From contig OY759216.1 in the NCBI GenBank assembly GCA_963662175.1, forward strand, positions 45,587,087 to 45,651,086: DNA of 64,000 bases. Direction: 5' to 3'. Source of the DNA: Aradus depressus. Taxonomy: Eukaryota > Arthropoda > Insecta > Hemiptera > Aradidae. Below the pieces are notes generated by a model. It made no database searches. It saw only the letters and a list, made by a program, of their open reading frames with translations, and was not told the origin of the DNA. Shown one piece after another: positions 11,476 through 23,445 of this stretch. The stretch's first letter is position 1; each line of letters begins with the position of its first letter. The translations under genes and the position numbers were made by a program.

Positions 11476-12078
11476 AAAATTCCGGGGAAAACTCAACTGT
11501 AATTGATATGATGTCTGAAATATTGACTTTCTTATATAATAGATCTCACGTTAAATCATAGAAGTATTTATTATTATAATATCATCTAATAGAATCACAT
11601 TAATAGATATTTCAATACAGTCAATTTTACTATAAATATGATTGATTTCATATAAATTCCAGACATCAGCGTTATTAATTACTGGTAAATACCAGGTTCC
11701 CACAGTTAGTGACGGAAGTATCACTGTTACCTCAGAGTTCTTAAGTGGGGCTGTCTCCAAAACGTGATTTATTACAATACTTTCATAGACATAGATCTAA
11801 CAGAAATGTCAATACAAATATTTCGACACAATTTCTAAATCACTGTTATACGTAATCCCTATATTTACTTGAAATGTACAACATTGTCACTCTACTACGT
11901 ATCATCTTCGACCTCATTAACAAACCGGCTGGTTTTTTACACCTAGGGACCTAAGCATTCAGTGCTCTTATCCCCTGCCCAGGAAGCGCTGGTTTAGTCT
12001 CTAAATTTTGAGCAATAATTATTTTAAATCCAAGGATGTTTTTCGTTTATCTTATTTTGAGTGAACGGTTGTCCTTTT
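11476..12078. other. Unassigned sequence
   Basis: A 69-codon minus-strand frame at 11760-11551 has no recognisable domain. A CACCTAGGGACCTAAGCATTC block near 11940 resembles one near 9433, hinting at another dispersed repeat. Confidence 0.3.
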
Positions 12079-12263
12079 TTCACAGGTTGTCAAATAAAAT
12101 TTATTCTGACCTCTCACAGATTTTTATTAGTAGTAGCTAGCCAGCTTTCGAGGTTTCCCTCATCATCAGGCAGTCTGATAAAATAAAAATTTGAATTAAA
12201 GCTAAAATATTTTGTGATAAAAATAAATAAATAAAACGACAGAGAAGTTATTCCTGTCCACTA
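12079..12263. repeat. Rep-B left-end copy
   Basis: It starts TTCACAGGTTGTCAAATA, continues through GACCTCTCACAGATTTTTAT and TTTCGAGGTTTCCCTCATCA, and reaches a block like AAGTTATTCCTGTCC that lies at the centre of the full-length copy. It is therefore roughly the left half of Rep-B. Confidence 0.65.
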
Positions 12264-12474
12264 TCTGAGTCACAACCTGGTTGTTCTTTCTCATAAGTAC
12301 CGAGAGATATCAAAACCTCGGTGATATGAACAAAGAACAAAACTTGCCAATATTTCCAAAACCGGGTGTATTTATTTATTTGCATAGATAATTTATTTTT
12401 ATACAAATACACCCAGGATATAGTTACATTTTATTACTTTATGGTTGTGTAAGATTTTAATTTATGTATAATCC

Positions 12475-13000
12475 ATCAGCTGTTTTAATTAGAGTAGATC
12501 AGTGGTGTGGAAGAGTCGAAGTTGTCTGTCTGGTGGTGTGAGGTCTGGGTTGAGATGTAGTGAGAAAAGTGTTTAGACTTAAGATGTGGTGAACTAAAAA
12601 AGTGGAAATAACACTGAAATTGATGCGCAAAGGAGGTACTTTTATTTGTTTATATGTTTTAATGCCCCAAGATAACTCTAAAAGAAGAATGGCCAATATT
12701 TATTAGTTTATACGATTCATTTTTTTTTTTATTTATTTAATGTTTTTTTATTTATGTTCCAATATTAGTTATTAATTGTATAATGTAGATTTAAGAAAAT
12801 TAACCCAATATTTGTTCTTGTATTCTATGCGATTCATTGTCCCTGTTGGCCCAGTAGGATAATTTAAAAACCTTTGGATTAGATTAAATATTTTTGCAAA
12901 ATTTGGGAAAACAATATGGCATCTCTTTAGAAATCCAAATGAAAAGTTTGTTAATTGAAGACCAGAGATATAATTTCCTACAGGAAATGTGATAATTTAA
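12475..13000. repeat. Dispersed repeat Rep-C, copy 1
   Basis: This resembles 39840-40500 in order and spacing of blocks: ATCAGCTGTTTTAATTAGAG, GGTACTTTTATTTGTTTATA, a CCCAGTAGGATAATTTA block and ATATGGCATCTCTTTAG. No long frame or terminal repeats were found, so its class is unknown. Confidence 0.6.
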
Positions 13001-13715
13001 ATTTATTTATATATTTATTTAATATTTAATTTTATATTTATATTTTTATTTTAACAATAATTTATTTTATCATACTGCATAACATATTACATTATCTCTC
13101 GTTATTTTTTATTTGTCGATATTCTAGCGTCATTTACCAATAATTTTGTTTAAACATTTGTTTCACTTTATATAATAAAGATAACCAGCAGTTACGGGTT
13201 ATGAACGTGAATAGAGAACCAAGACTATTTGGAAGAATCAGAAAGGTGTGAAAACTGTATTGTTCCTGGTGGGAAAACTAGAAGAAAAAGTAGAAAAATA
13301 CTTGTAAATGTATGCGGAAGTACCAACTGTATAATCGCCAATCAGATATCGGTCGATAGGATAATCGGCAGTCGACGGTGTAAAAAGGGGATATGAATGG
13401 GGAAAAAAGGATGAAAAGGGAAAATGGGAACATGCAAAGTCATACAACAACAAAAAAAAGGATAGAATTCTAAAGAAAAATGTAGTCGAGGATCAAAATC
13501 AAAACCGAAACATATTCCTTGTCATTTAATTTTAAAATGTATTTATAAACAGAACGGACATGGAAGGATACGTGACACAGTTTGATAGCTTAACATCTTC
13601 CGGCAATTATTATGCATCAAGGAAAATAATTGTTGAGAAATATGCACTGATATTGTGCATTCTGTCAACGTAGAACTGCAGCTCACTTGGATAGTTTGCT
13701 TCAATGTAATCATTC
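13001..13715. other. Unassigned AT-rich sequence
   Basis: Low-complexity AT sequence is followed by sequence with short frames only (71 codons on the minus strand at 13453). Nothing could be assigned. Confidence 0.3.
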
Positions 13716-13717
13716 TT

Positions 13718-13800
13718 TTTACTTCCCCAGCTATACGAGGTACAGGGGAAGTTACGTAATTCGATTTTGATTTCCAACGCAAACCCTAGAAAAAAAATAA
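13718..13800 (+). repeat. Rep-A 5' terminal fragment
   Basis: It carries the terminal hairpin ACTTCCCCAGCTATACGAGG followed by CAGGGGAAGTTACGTAATTC, then diverges. Confidence 0.7.
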
Positions 13801-13987
13801 GTCTTAGCCTCGACCTATATCAACCTCTTATCACCTCGACTATCTTTTGAAATGAACTTCCAAAATTTCATGGGAATAGATTTCTTCCCACAGCGGTACA
13901 CATCAAATGAAGAAGTTACGGGAACCTTAAAATATTCAGAATTTCCGCTTGGGGCTGAAAACTGTCGGTATTGCCCTGGAAAGTGAT

Positions 13988-14564
13988 ACTTTCCCAGTTG
14001 TACCAAGTATAGGGAAAGTTATGTAATCGGTCTAAAATTAATTCAACCAAAATTTTATCTTTTCATGACCTCCTGATTCCAAAAATGAAAAAAAAAAAGT
14101 CCTGTATGTCTGTGAACACGATAATTCTCGACAGAATTAAAATATCGACAAGAAATTTTGTATGTGTATCCAAAACCCAGTAAGGACAACACCTGTCGAT
14201 TTTCAGCTAAGCCGAAGGGGAGAAAAGGGACTCAACGTGAAATTTAGAATGAAGATTCTTAAGTCCCTAAGTAACACGTCCTTCAGATAGGATGTTAAGC
14301 TATGATCCCGAGCCTGCACGATGTCAAGTACCTACTCGTTAAAGATCCCCTACCCTAGTGAGTAGGCAAAATTGAGGACTCCCACTGTTGAGACGGGTTC
14401 ATATCCACCAGAGCGACTAAAAGCGCTCTGATAGTAGGCGATTTAACAAGCACCCAAGTATATTTTTCTCTCTCAAAAAAAAAAAAAAAATTAACAACCA
14501 AATCGATTGGTTTTAGAGGGAAAGTCAAAAGTTAATTAATTAAATTAATTCACACTGGGGAAGT
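13988..14564 (+). repeat. Rep-A copy interrupted by a SINE-1 fragment
   Basis: The start is ACTTTCCCAGTTGTACCAAG and the end is CTGGGGAAGT at 14555-14564. The middle holds SINE-1 body sequence at about 14266-14446. Confidence 0.65.
14266..14446 (+). mobile_element. SINE-1 fragment
   Basis: It begins within CGTCCTTCAGATAGGATGTT and proceeds to AGCGCTCTGATAGTAGGCGA. Both head and tail are missing. Confidence 0.7.
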
Positions 14565-14954
14565 AGATTGTCGGTGATTCACTTATTACTTTTTGGAGGT
14601 AAATAATTTTTTTAATAATCTGTCAGGTTGTCGAACAAAAATAATAATGGTCATAAACGATTCTGCAAGTCTGACATTGTGTCGGTAGATAATCGGACTC
14701 CATCTTTGGTTGTCCGGTTCAATGAATATCAAATGGGTTTTGTTCGGTTTGAAGTTTTTCAAAAGGTTAGAATGTCAAGTGATAGTGATAGGTGAGGGGG
14801 CGAGCGAACGATTGAAGGGTGCGGTAACTTTCCAAACACTATCCAGATACTCACATAAGTACTGTTCGCGTGATCCGTTCCTAAAACTCAGTTCAACCTC
14901 CCAAAAAACACTGGGTTTGAACGCCCCCTTTTTTTTCGGCTGCGTGTGGCCATT

Positions 14955-15139
14955 ACTCTCACATTCCCTCTTCTAATCCTCTCACATTCCCTCTTCTAAT
15001 ACTCTCAGATTCCCTCTTCTAATACTCTCACATTCCCTCTTCTAATCCTCTCAGATTCCCTCTTCTAATACTCTCACATTCCCTCTTCTAATCCTCTCAC
15101 ATTCCCTCTTCTAATCCTCTCACATTCCTTCTTCTAATC
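14955..15139 (+). repeat. 23-bp minisatellite, about eight units
   Basis: The unit is close to CTCTCACATTCCCTCTTCT plus AATC or AATA, repeated head to tail with single-base variants (CACATT/CAGATT). It adjoins a Rep-A block at its right edge. Confidence 0.9.
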
Positions 15140-15143
15140 TTAT

Positions 15144-16024
15144 TGAAAATTTCGTGTCGATACACTCAATAAATAGACAGTTATTAGGTTTTTTTCAGTT
15201 GACCCCTTTCCTTTCGACCAATTCGCTGAAAATTAATAGGTGTCGTCTTTATGGGGATTTGAATTTACATATTGAAAAGTTGTCGATACATTCATTAAAT
15301 CGGTAGTTTATGACATTTTGTGTCGATGTATTCATTCTATCGGGAGTTATCGTATTCACAGTCACACACACATACATAAGGATATTATTTCCCGAGGTAT
15401 AGAGGAAGTTATATAATCGGCCAGAAATTTGATGTTCAGTATTCACTAAAATATCATATTTTCCATACCCTGATTCCAGAACCCCAAAAGGACAACTACT
15501 GTTTTTCAGCCAAATCGGTCGATGTATCGACACAAAATATAGTAGTTTGGAGAAGAAAAATAGTTTCGAGAATATTTGAGTTATATTGTGGCTTCTTCTC
15601 ATACTAAATTTTGTGTCGATACATTCATTATTTCGGCAGTTATTGGGATTTGTGAGTTGAGTCCCCTCACTTTACCCCCTCCACTTTGGCTGATTCGGCT
15701 GAAAATTGATTGGAGTCGTCTTTATAGAACATTGACTTTACATACGAAATTTCGTGTCGATACATTCATTACGGCAGTTATTAGTTTTTGTGTTAAGCCT
15801 CCCCACTAATCCCTTGGGCCGATTTGGCTGAAAATCAATAGGTGTCGGCCTTAGAAGGTTCTGAATGCACAAATAAAATATCTTGTCGATGCAATGATTC
15901 TATCGGTAGTTATCGTGTTCACAGACACAAACAGCAATTTTCTTTTTGAAATTCCTTTGAAAACTCCACATCGAATTTCTGACCGATTACATAACTTCCC
16001 CTATACTTGTATATCTGGGGAAGT
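15144..16024. repeat. Cluster of Rep-A segments in alternating orientation
   Basis: Minus-orientation blocks at about 15144-15365, a plus-orientation 5' end at about 15386-15575, then minus orientation to the terminal hairpin CCCCTATACTTGTATATC and CTGGGGAAGT at 16024. The switches look like repeated insertion or template switching within one family. Confidence 0.6.
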
Positions 16025-16489
16025 AAAACAGAATATGTCAAAGACAGCCAAAGAGCAACGTTGATTGTCTATCACGCTTCACCTCTGTACCCTTCCGATC
16101 TATATCTAATGCAATTTTGAACCTGTGATGGATATACAAGACATAGGTCTCTTAATAGATGGGAGTCTGTCGCAGATTGATAGTGTTTCCTTAACTGGTC
16201 CAGTCGGACCGACATTAAGAAAGATCGTGATTAGAAAGATGTAGCTAAGTGATGGGAAGCAGCGCTATCGGGAGCTAGAACTGGAGACAAGTTGCATGGA
16301 ACATCTGTCAACATGTTGCATCGAAACAGCATCACTCTTGGCAACATGTTGCAACAAGAAGCAGTCGGTCTCTTTGATCCAGCCTTGTGTAAATCTACAT
16401 TCAATCAGAATGAAATGTTTACTCAATGTTGAAGTTAAGTAACTTAAAAGCTCGACTTACTGAATGAATTAAAAGGAATAGTGGTAAAT
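16025..16489. other. Unassigned sequence
   Basis: Two copies of a palindromic block like GCAACATGTTGCA lie near 16310 and 16352. No gene was recognised. Confidence 0.3.
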
Positions 16490-16930
16490 CACCGGCAATG
16501 TACTTTCCCACTATTACTATATTTCGTGTTGATATATTCGTTAAAGAGGGCGCCGGTAGCTCAGTTTTCAGCCAAATCGACCAAAGGGAAGGGGGGATCA
16601 GGGGCGAGGCTTTACATAAAAACTCTAATAACTGCCGTTGTAATTAATGTATCCACACAAAATTTTATATTAATTCGAAACCATGGTAGGATGACACTTA
16701 TTAATTTTCAGCGGAATCGACAGAAAAGGAGGGGAGGATCAGAGAAGGCTCAACTCGAAAACCCCGATAACTGCCGATGCAACGATTGTATCGACAAGAA
16801 ATTTCATATTTAAAATCATATCGGCTGAAAGGATTGGAAAGTTAAGGGGAGGGGGTCTTCAAAAACCCTAATAACTGCGACATAATGAATTAATCTATAC
16901 AAAATCACCGACGACATTTTTTAAAATGTG
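16490..16930. repeat. Rep-A copy with SINE-1 head at an orientation switch
   Basis: Rep-A reads in minus orientation up to about 16545, then a short stretch identical to the first 18 bases of SINE-1 (GGGCGCCGGTAGCTCAG), then Rep-A in plus orientation. Two tandem internal units follow. Confidence 0.55.
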
Positions 16931-17339
16931 TTTAAGGATCAACTTTCTTGTATATTAAACAATACATCCTAAGGACTTACTGGCAACTCAACTTGTGCCG
17001 TTAATTATGCTTGGTACGATCGGGATTATTAGGAAACATACGAATGGTCGTTTACGTCTATCGTATTGAGAATATTATGTTCAAAAATCATAAATACCTA
17101 CAGTATAATGCCCCTATTGAGTATATTGTCCCTGGAGGAGGCTGGCGGGATGTACCTGAGGGAGGCATTCCCGGAGGATGACCCGGTGAGAGGATTCACC
17201 CAGCAAACGGGACATCCGGTGCGCTGCCCATACTCGGCCGGATACGGGGAATGCACCTGATTGGGATGAGATGGACCTGAGCTGGCGGCTGAGTCCCTAT
17301 GTAAGTCAATTGATTGTGCAACTATCACTTTCATACATT
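16931..17339. other. Unassigned sequence
   Basis: Overlapping 64- and 78-codon frames on opposite strands cover a GC-richer patch at 17100-17300. No domain is recognisable; it may be part of an unidentified element. Confidence 0.3.
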
Positions 17340-17425
17340 TAAGGAAATAGAATCAACTCAAAATCGAACTGCTGACCGATTACGTAACAGCCCCTATACC
17401 TACTTCATACAGCAGTGGAAGTAAT
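17340..17425 (-). repeat. Rep-A terminal fragment
   Basis: It carries ACCGATTACGTAACAGCCCC and a degenerate terminal hairpin. Confidence 0.5.
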
Positions 17426-18244
17426 AATGAGCAACTCATTCAAAGAACAGGAAATTATTTCACGATGAATTATGCAATAATGAGTAAAGAAAGTTTATAA
17501 AAATGCCTACAGGGGGTTTCAAGTTAATCTGATTGAAGGAGGAGTGCAGAAGAGAACTGAATGCCAAGTTAGGAATGTGGAAAATGACTGAAATCCCACT
17601 TACATGGGGACTTGAACTTGTTTCATTTCCACTTTCTTTTAGCACAAACTTGACCGATGTTGTGATGAGTGTACAAGAAAGCTTTCTCCAAGAAATAATC
17701 ACGACTTGAGAGCAAACCCTCAAATGATCCATTCAACTTCTGTTTTTTACTTGAAGACATTAGTGTATGGCGGCTCTTTGGAAAAAAGAAATACTGGCTC
17801 GGTACCCGGGAGTTGTCCGGTTATTGTCTATTTCACGAAATATATATATTATGTGAGTACTTTCGGTATTGCTACCATCTTTAGCCACGACTTAACAAAT
17901 ACTACATGGAACTTCAACCAGTTTACAATCCAAACGGTACCCTTCCTTCAGTCCCCACGGGGTCTTTCTTGTCCCTCCTGTACAGTTATATCTTAAAATA
18001 TGGAAACATTAAAAATAAAATTTCGTCTCAAATTGTATGAGCTGATTAAAGTATAAATATATATGTATATATGAAATAAATCAAAGGTGACAATAATAAA
18101 TATATGAATAAAAAAATATAAAGAAAATAATAATAAAATTAATAAAAATACAGAAAATAAAGATACATAATATAGATACACAAGAAACAATCGATTACGT
18201 ATTTGCTCTCTCCTCAAAACTAATCGACTGTTACTAAAACTCAA

Positions 18245-18440
18245 TATTGGACTTATATAGTGGCTTCTGAATCCTCACACTAAATTTTGTGTCGATAAAT
18301 TCATTATATAGGCGGTATTTAAGTCGAGCCCCTCTTCTTTGATCCCCCGTCCCTTTGACTGATTTCGCGGAAAATTAATAGGTGCTTATGTGGTTTTGAA
18401 TTTAAATATAAAATTTCATGTCGATATATTACATTATAAT
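18245..18440 (-). repeat. Rep-A fragment
   Basis: Blocks TGGCTTCTGAATCCTCACAC and GTGTCGATAAATTCATTATA mark the minus orientation of Rep-A. Confidence 0.55.
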
Positions 18441-18528
18441 TATAATAATTTTATTTCCGCTAAACCAATAAATGGTAATGGGATACATCATAAGAATGTG
18501 TACACTAAGAATATACAACAATACTATT

Positions 18529-18690
18529 GGGAGCCATGGTGGCCGTGCTGGCTAGAGTGTAGTAGGGCTTTGGTCGCATGGTCTCACCTTGGTTTGCGGG
18601 TTCGAATCCCGTCCGGGAGTGAGTTTTATTTCGTAGATAGAACTCCTCCCGAGGTCAAAAAAATATATAAAAAAAAATAAATGAAATAAA
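18529..18690 (+). mobile_element. SINE-2 copy
   Basis: The head is GGAGCCATGGTGGCCGTGCT (box A-like) and box B is GGTTCGAATCCC. A short body (TTTCGTAGATAGAACTCC) and an A-rich tail follow. It shares head and body with the copy at 36647-36863 but lacks that copy's distal part. No clear TSD was found. Confidence 0.75.
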
Positions 18691-18819
18691 TAAAAAATTA
18701 TTAAATAAATACTTAAAAATATATGAGTAAATATTAATGTTAATACACAGATAGATTTATAATAAGTAGATATATTTTTTAAAACTCTTCCGGAAGTGTC
18801 TTTATCACAACAATATTTC

Positions 18820-19000
18820 GGGACCTTCTTACGTCCCTACATTAGATCTGCATTTATTGGGATTTTTGAGTTGAGCCCTCTTCTCATCCTCCCCTTCCCT
18901 TTGGTCAGTTAGGCTGAAAATCAAATCCTTGATGTCCTTAGAGCGAAACATCTATTCTATCTGGAGTTTTGGTTGTTCAAAGACACACAGAAATTGCAAA
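18820..19000 (-). repeat. Rep-A fragment
   Basis: It contains TTATTGGGATTTTTGAGTTG, a pyrimidine-rich block and GCTGAAAATCAAAT in the Rep-A minus-strand order. Confidence 0.5.
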
Positions 19001-19712
19001 TATACAACACTTTTCCATACTAAGGTCATGAAATCCTCACCTTATGATAAAATATCACGTCGATAAGATGTGGTAACTGTACAAAGAACCAATCAAAGAC
19101 CCAACAAAGTTTATATTGTAATCTGTCAGCTTGGCTCATGGTCTGTGATATTATATCACCCAGATGCGACAACTTATCACCAGATAGACCTTAGGGATCT
19201 ATCCTTTACAATCATTTTTGTAAGACCATGGAATAATAGTGTTATATAAGAATAATTTTAATTGAATTTGGGAAAATAATTCCCATATTTAGTTGAAAAA
19301 TATACCTTTTTCCTCAATTATACGAGAATACATAGAGAAGGCATCACGTAACTGTGACGGCAGCTTGATGAGAATTACGCCAATCTGCAAGGTCATGAAA
19401 CATATGAACTACTGACGTTTCAGTGCATTTAAGTGTCTCAGTGAGCTTACATTGCGTAATCATCATGGCGTTGAGTGAATATTAGACGACCTTCCACTCC
19501 AGTATCATTCTTGAAACTTAATATCATCATTACGACTCACCCCATCAAAAAAAAATATATATATATAAACTTGGAAATCCTACACCTGTATGGATATACA
19601 GATCAATAAGTTCTCGTGGTTTGGCAAGAGTATTACAATTTTCAATATATCTCTTAAACATTGTTAGCTCTTTTTCAATGTTTCGACATATACGAAAACA
19701 GTTTTTACAAAT
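19001..19712. other. Unassigned sequence
   Basis: A 68-codon minus-strand frame at 19751-19545 overlaps the left end of Rep-B. No gene was recognised. Confidence 0.3.
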
Positions 19713-20220
19713 TTCACAGGTTGTAAAATAAGATATAGTCTGACCTCTCACAGATTTTTATTTGTATTCGCAAGCCGGCTTTCGAGGTTCCCCTCATCAT
19801 CGGGGAGTCTGATAAAATAAATTTTGCAATTAACATAATTAAAATATTTTAGTAAATAAAATTTAAAAATGTATAATAAAAATAAACTATAAATAAATAA
19901 AACCATCTAAAAAACTAACAACTTTGTTAAAATTTCATGGATGGGGACAGGAATAACTTATCTGCCCCCATCCATAACATTTTAAATTCTTAAAGTTGTT
20001 AATTTTTTATTTATTTATAGTTTATTTTTATTATAAATTCTTATATTTTATTTACTGATATATTTAATTATGTTTATTTTATTAAATTATTTAATTATGT
20101 CAATTTCAAAATGTATTTTATCAGACTGCCTGATGATGAGGGCAACCTCGAAAGCCGGCTAGTGAGTACAAATAAAAATATGTGAGAGGACAGACTATAT
20201 ATTATTTTACAACCTGTGAA
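19713..20220. mobile_element. Rep-B foldback element, complete
   Basis: The element starts TTCACAGGTTGTAAAATA and ends with the complement. Inverted repeats of about 105 bp include TTTCGAGGTTCCCCTCATCA. The AT-rich interior is also largely self-complementary, meeting at GATGGGGACAGG and CTGCCCCCATCC near 19930-19970, so the whole unit could fold into one hairpin. No coding capacity. Fragments occur at 4270-4405 and 12079-12263. Confidence 0.8.
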
Positions 20221-20299
20221 ATAATCACTTCTCACTACATCAGCCATCTTCTTATTAGTTTTTACAAACTTATGGCTTATGAACGAAAAAAATCATAAA

Positions 20300-20680
20300 T
20301 TCATTTTGAAATTGAATATTGGGTTTTCAACGGAACCTCCTTTTTTCTGTCCTCGTGATTCCAAAAATTAAAAAAACAAAAATTACAGTCTTCCAGCCGA
20401 AGATAAGGAGGGAACCAGAGGGGGGGGGGGGGGGGGGGGGGGAGGTTGTACTCAAAAACGCTAATAATATATTTATAAATAAAGTCAATAAGGATGACAT
20501 CTGCCGGTTTTCAATAAAATCTGCCGAAGGGAAGGGAGCTGTACTCGAAAACCGAATATATCAACGTGAAATTCAGAATGAGGATTAAGAAGTCCCTAAG
20601 CAATTTTCGACAAATGGTTAAATTGGTTACAGACGGAGAGCGAAAACTGAGTTGATTAATTCGCACTGCGGAAGTACATT
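20300..20680 (+). repeat. Rep-A copy with G23 tract
   Basis: It lacks a clear 5' hairpin but keeps the internal order and a G run at 20420-20442. It ends near TGCGGAAGTACATTTTTC. Confidence 0.55.
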
Positions 20681-20689
20681 TTTCAAGTT

Positions 20690-21150
20690 CCCCTGAAGGG
20701 CAAACAAAAGTGCCATGCCCATAATCCATAAATAAATCCGGCAATTCCTTTGTACCTTGTTGCCAAATCTCTCCACTCTACTCAATCCATTGAGATGCAA
20801 GCCGGCAACAATATTTTGCAGATGACAACAGGACAGTAAATGTGTTAAGGGTCTCATCTACTTATTTTCGTGTCGGCTGGTACAGTGAAGATAGGAGAAA
20901 TCTACAGGACAACTACGCAGAGACGAGTCCCGGGAACCCTGTATTTGGGATGGTGGTTGTCTCCCGTTGATAAGGTTGGTTCCAGGTAATACCTCTAACG
21001 GCCTTGCTAACGGACCCTCAGTCTCCACTCTGTTCTGCCATCTCACTGAAGACCAGAACACAGGTCTATTTATAAAGACAATAAATTAATAATAGATTTA
21101 TTTATACAATCATAGAATATGAACAATATAAATAAACTTCTATAAATAAC
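20690..21150. other. Unassigned sequence
   Basis: Three overlapping minus-strand frames of 67-77 codons are present at 20511-21061. None shows a recognisable domain. Confidence 0.3.
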
Positions 21151-21965
21151 TTCGGATGGACGTTGAGCCGATGGTGCTAAGTAGTGACCGACCGAAGATT
21201 CGGTTTCGGTTTCAGCCAAAATTCAGCCGAAACTCCGGCCACGCCGAAACTCAGTTTTCGTGACTTGTCCGTGCGTCGTTCGACTAACTTCGGATGAGTT
21301 CGTGGCTTGTGAGTCGTGTGTGGTTGCCATACGAATACTAAAATTAATTAGTAATCTAATAATAATATTTCGTTTTTTTTCTTTTGATTTTATAACTGTT
21401 TTTTTAAATTAAGTAATTACTTGATAGTCGTACAAATTATTGTAATCGTTGTTAAGACATAATTAGGTAATTCACCAAGTGCTAAATACAAGATCTCAGT
21501 AAAAAATAAATTAATCTTAAGAATATTGTGAACACAATTAAAATAGGTGCTTACTTAATTAAGGAGTCTGTACTTTATATCTAATCTAATGTTGATTTTT
21601 AACAAAGTTTACTTACAGGGCAGGCCTTTACTTTAACATGTTTATTATTTCTGTTCCTGTTAAATTGTTAATATAACATAAATAAATAACTATTTTTGTT
21701 ACATACTTCAATTATTGTTTTTTTATATCATTTAACACGAGTTAACTGTCTGTAGGTAGGTGTATGGGTAAAAAACACACTAAATTTCAGTATACAATGG
21801 AAATTTTAACATGTCTAAATAAGTTTCGGTTTCGGCCGAAACTGAGACCGAGGCCGAAGATTCGGATTCGGTTTCAGTTTCGGCTGAAAATCCTGTTTCG
21901 GTCGGCCACTAGTTCTAAGCTTGTACGATCACAGATACTCGTTAAGACCCTTGGTGAATAAACGT
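21150..21965 (+). mobile_element. SINE-1 fragment split by a hAT-like MITE
   Basis: The left piece (CTTCGGATGGACGTTGAGC, then CGATGGT) and the right piece from 21912 (GCTTGTACGATCACAG, GATACTCGTTAAGACCC, TTGGTGAATAA) join into contiguous SINE-1 body once 21182-21911 and one duplication are removed. Confidence 0.75.
21182..21911. mobile_element. Non-autonomous hAT-like MITE, 730 bp
   Basis: Ends TAGTGACCGACCGAAGATTC and (reverse complement of the right end) TAGTGGCCGACCGAAACAGG form inverted repeats continuing as CGGTTTCGG-rich subrepeats. The 8-bp duplication is GTGCTAAG (21174-21181) against GTTCTAAG (21912-21919), with one mismatch. The interior is AT-rich and non-coding. TSD length and termini fit hAT. 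Confidence 0.8.
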
Positions 21966-22909
21966 GGTAGAGGGAGGAGAAAGGAGAGTGATCTGTAAAA
22001 AAGGGGTTGGTATAAGAACGGAATGAGTTATGGTCAAACGGTCAATCACATTTTGTTTACTATGTACATACGCATTTTTCTGGTTAATATAGGTTTTTTA
22101 TCTGAGTTTTTCTGTAATACGCCCCCCAGCGGATACCTCTGTACAACGGACACTAATTTCGATGTACGTTATAGAGATGTTTCACTGCATTTTCTTTCCT
22201 ACCATTCCATGACGACGAATCTACATAACATAGGTGAGAACATACAAGACGTCATCCTCTACACGGCGAAGCTATCTACAAAATGACTACCGGCGATTTT
22301 TGATTTAAACTTTTTCCCATGATTTTTGCCATCTGATCATATGAAAAAAATTTTACCAACAATATTAAATATTGTTAAATTTTATGACTTTCCTCACTCC
22401 CAAAATGACTCGATTCTAGATCCAATGCATTTTACACAATTAAATAGAAAAAAATCTTGGTAACCAGAAAAGTCAGCACTTTTCTGACTTCGACCCCCTC
22501 TCAATTCAATATGAAGATTCATTAAAAAATATCATATATTAAATGACAACATTAGAAAACCAACCTTGTAGAGTATTCTGTAAATCAGGTTCAGCTTATT
22601 TAAGATAAATTCTCCATATAAGTAAACAACTTTCTTTCCGATGGCTTACCTTACATACCTAATGATGTAAGCTCAAAGAATGACCTCATAAGTGGTGGGG
22701 GATAATTTGCATATATAAATATTCTACACATTAGTAGAAAAGTGAAATCTTGCCAATATTTAAAACCTTGCAAATTATTTATTTATAAGTATTAATTAGG
22801 GAAGATTACTCACGATTGATGGGCTTCTACTCAAATCCAAAGTTATTAATTGAGCAATTTCCTACGGGAGTATTCTCATGGAAATGTGACGAAAAAGTGA
22901 ACCGATATA
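21966..22909. other. Unassigned AT-rich sequence
   Basis: A plus-strand frame of 87 codons at 22023-22286 has no recognisable domain. Nothing else could be assigned. Confidence 0.3.
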
Positions 22910-23125
22910 TAAGGTGTGTTCAAAAAGTAACGGGAATTTTGTAATTTCGCGGGTAGTATTAGTCCGTTTCGCGCGATTTTTTCGTTGTTGTGTTGGTAAA
23001 CATGTCTGAAAAGTATCTGTACATTGTTAGCCAAACCGGATGTTTAGTCTGCTGTCAGCTGTCAAAAGGTTACATGTGTTTTGGTTGTTTGGTTGTTATT
23101 TGTTTACAAAATGGATCAGAGAATA

Positions 23126-23444
23126 TTTCTTGGTGGTAGGCAGATGTAGTGGACTAACTTGTTAAATAAGTAATTAGATTTATCAGTCCAACATATTTTT
23201 TTATTTTCGGCAATTTGCCATCTTCTGGTGGTGAATCTGAACATACATAAACCAAAATTATATTAGAATTTACGAGCTTTTACAGTTCATGTCAATCATT
23301 AGGTAACTAATAAATAAATAAATTAAAAATAAAATATAACAATTTAAAAATACGTAACAATTACCAAAAGTACAATAAGTTACAATATTTGAATTAAAAA
23401 CAGTACAATAAATTAAAATATTGTGAATTGAAATATCTTACTAG
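23126..23444. mobile_element. Insert inside mariner, flanked by a 14-bp duplication
   Basis: ATGGATCAGAGAAT occurs at 23112-23125 and again at 23446-23459, bracketing about 320 bp that is AT-rich at its right end. A duplication of this length fits LINE-mediated retroposition. The inserted sequence itself was not identified. Confidence 0.55.
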
Positions 23445-23445
23445 A

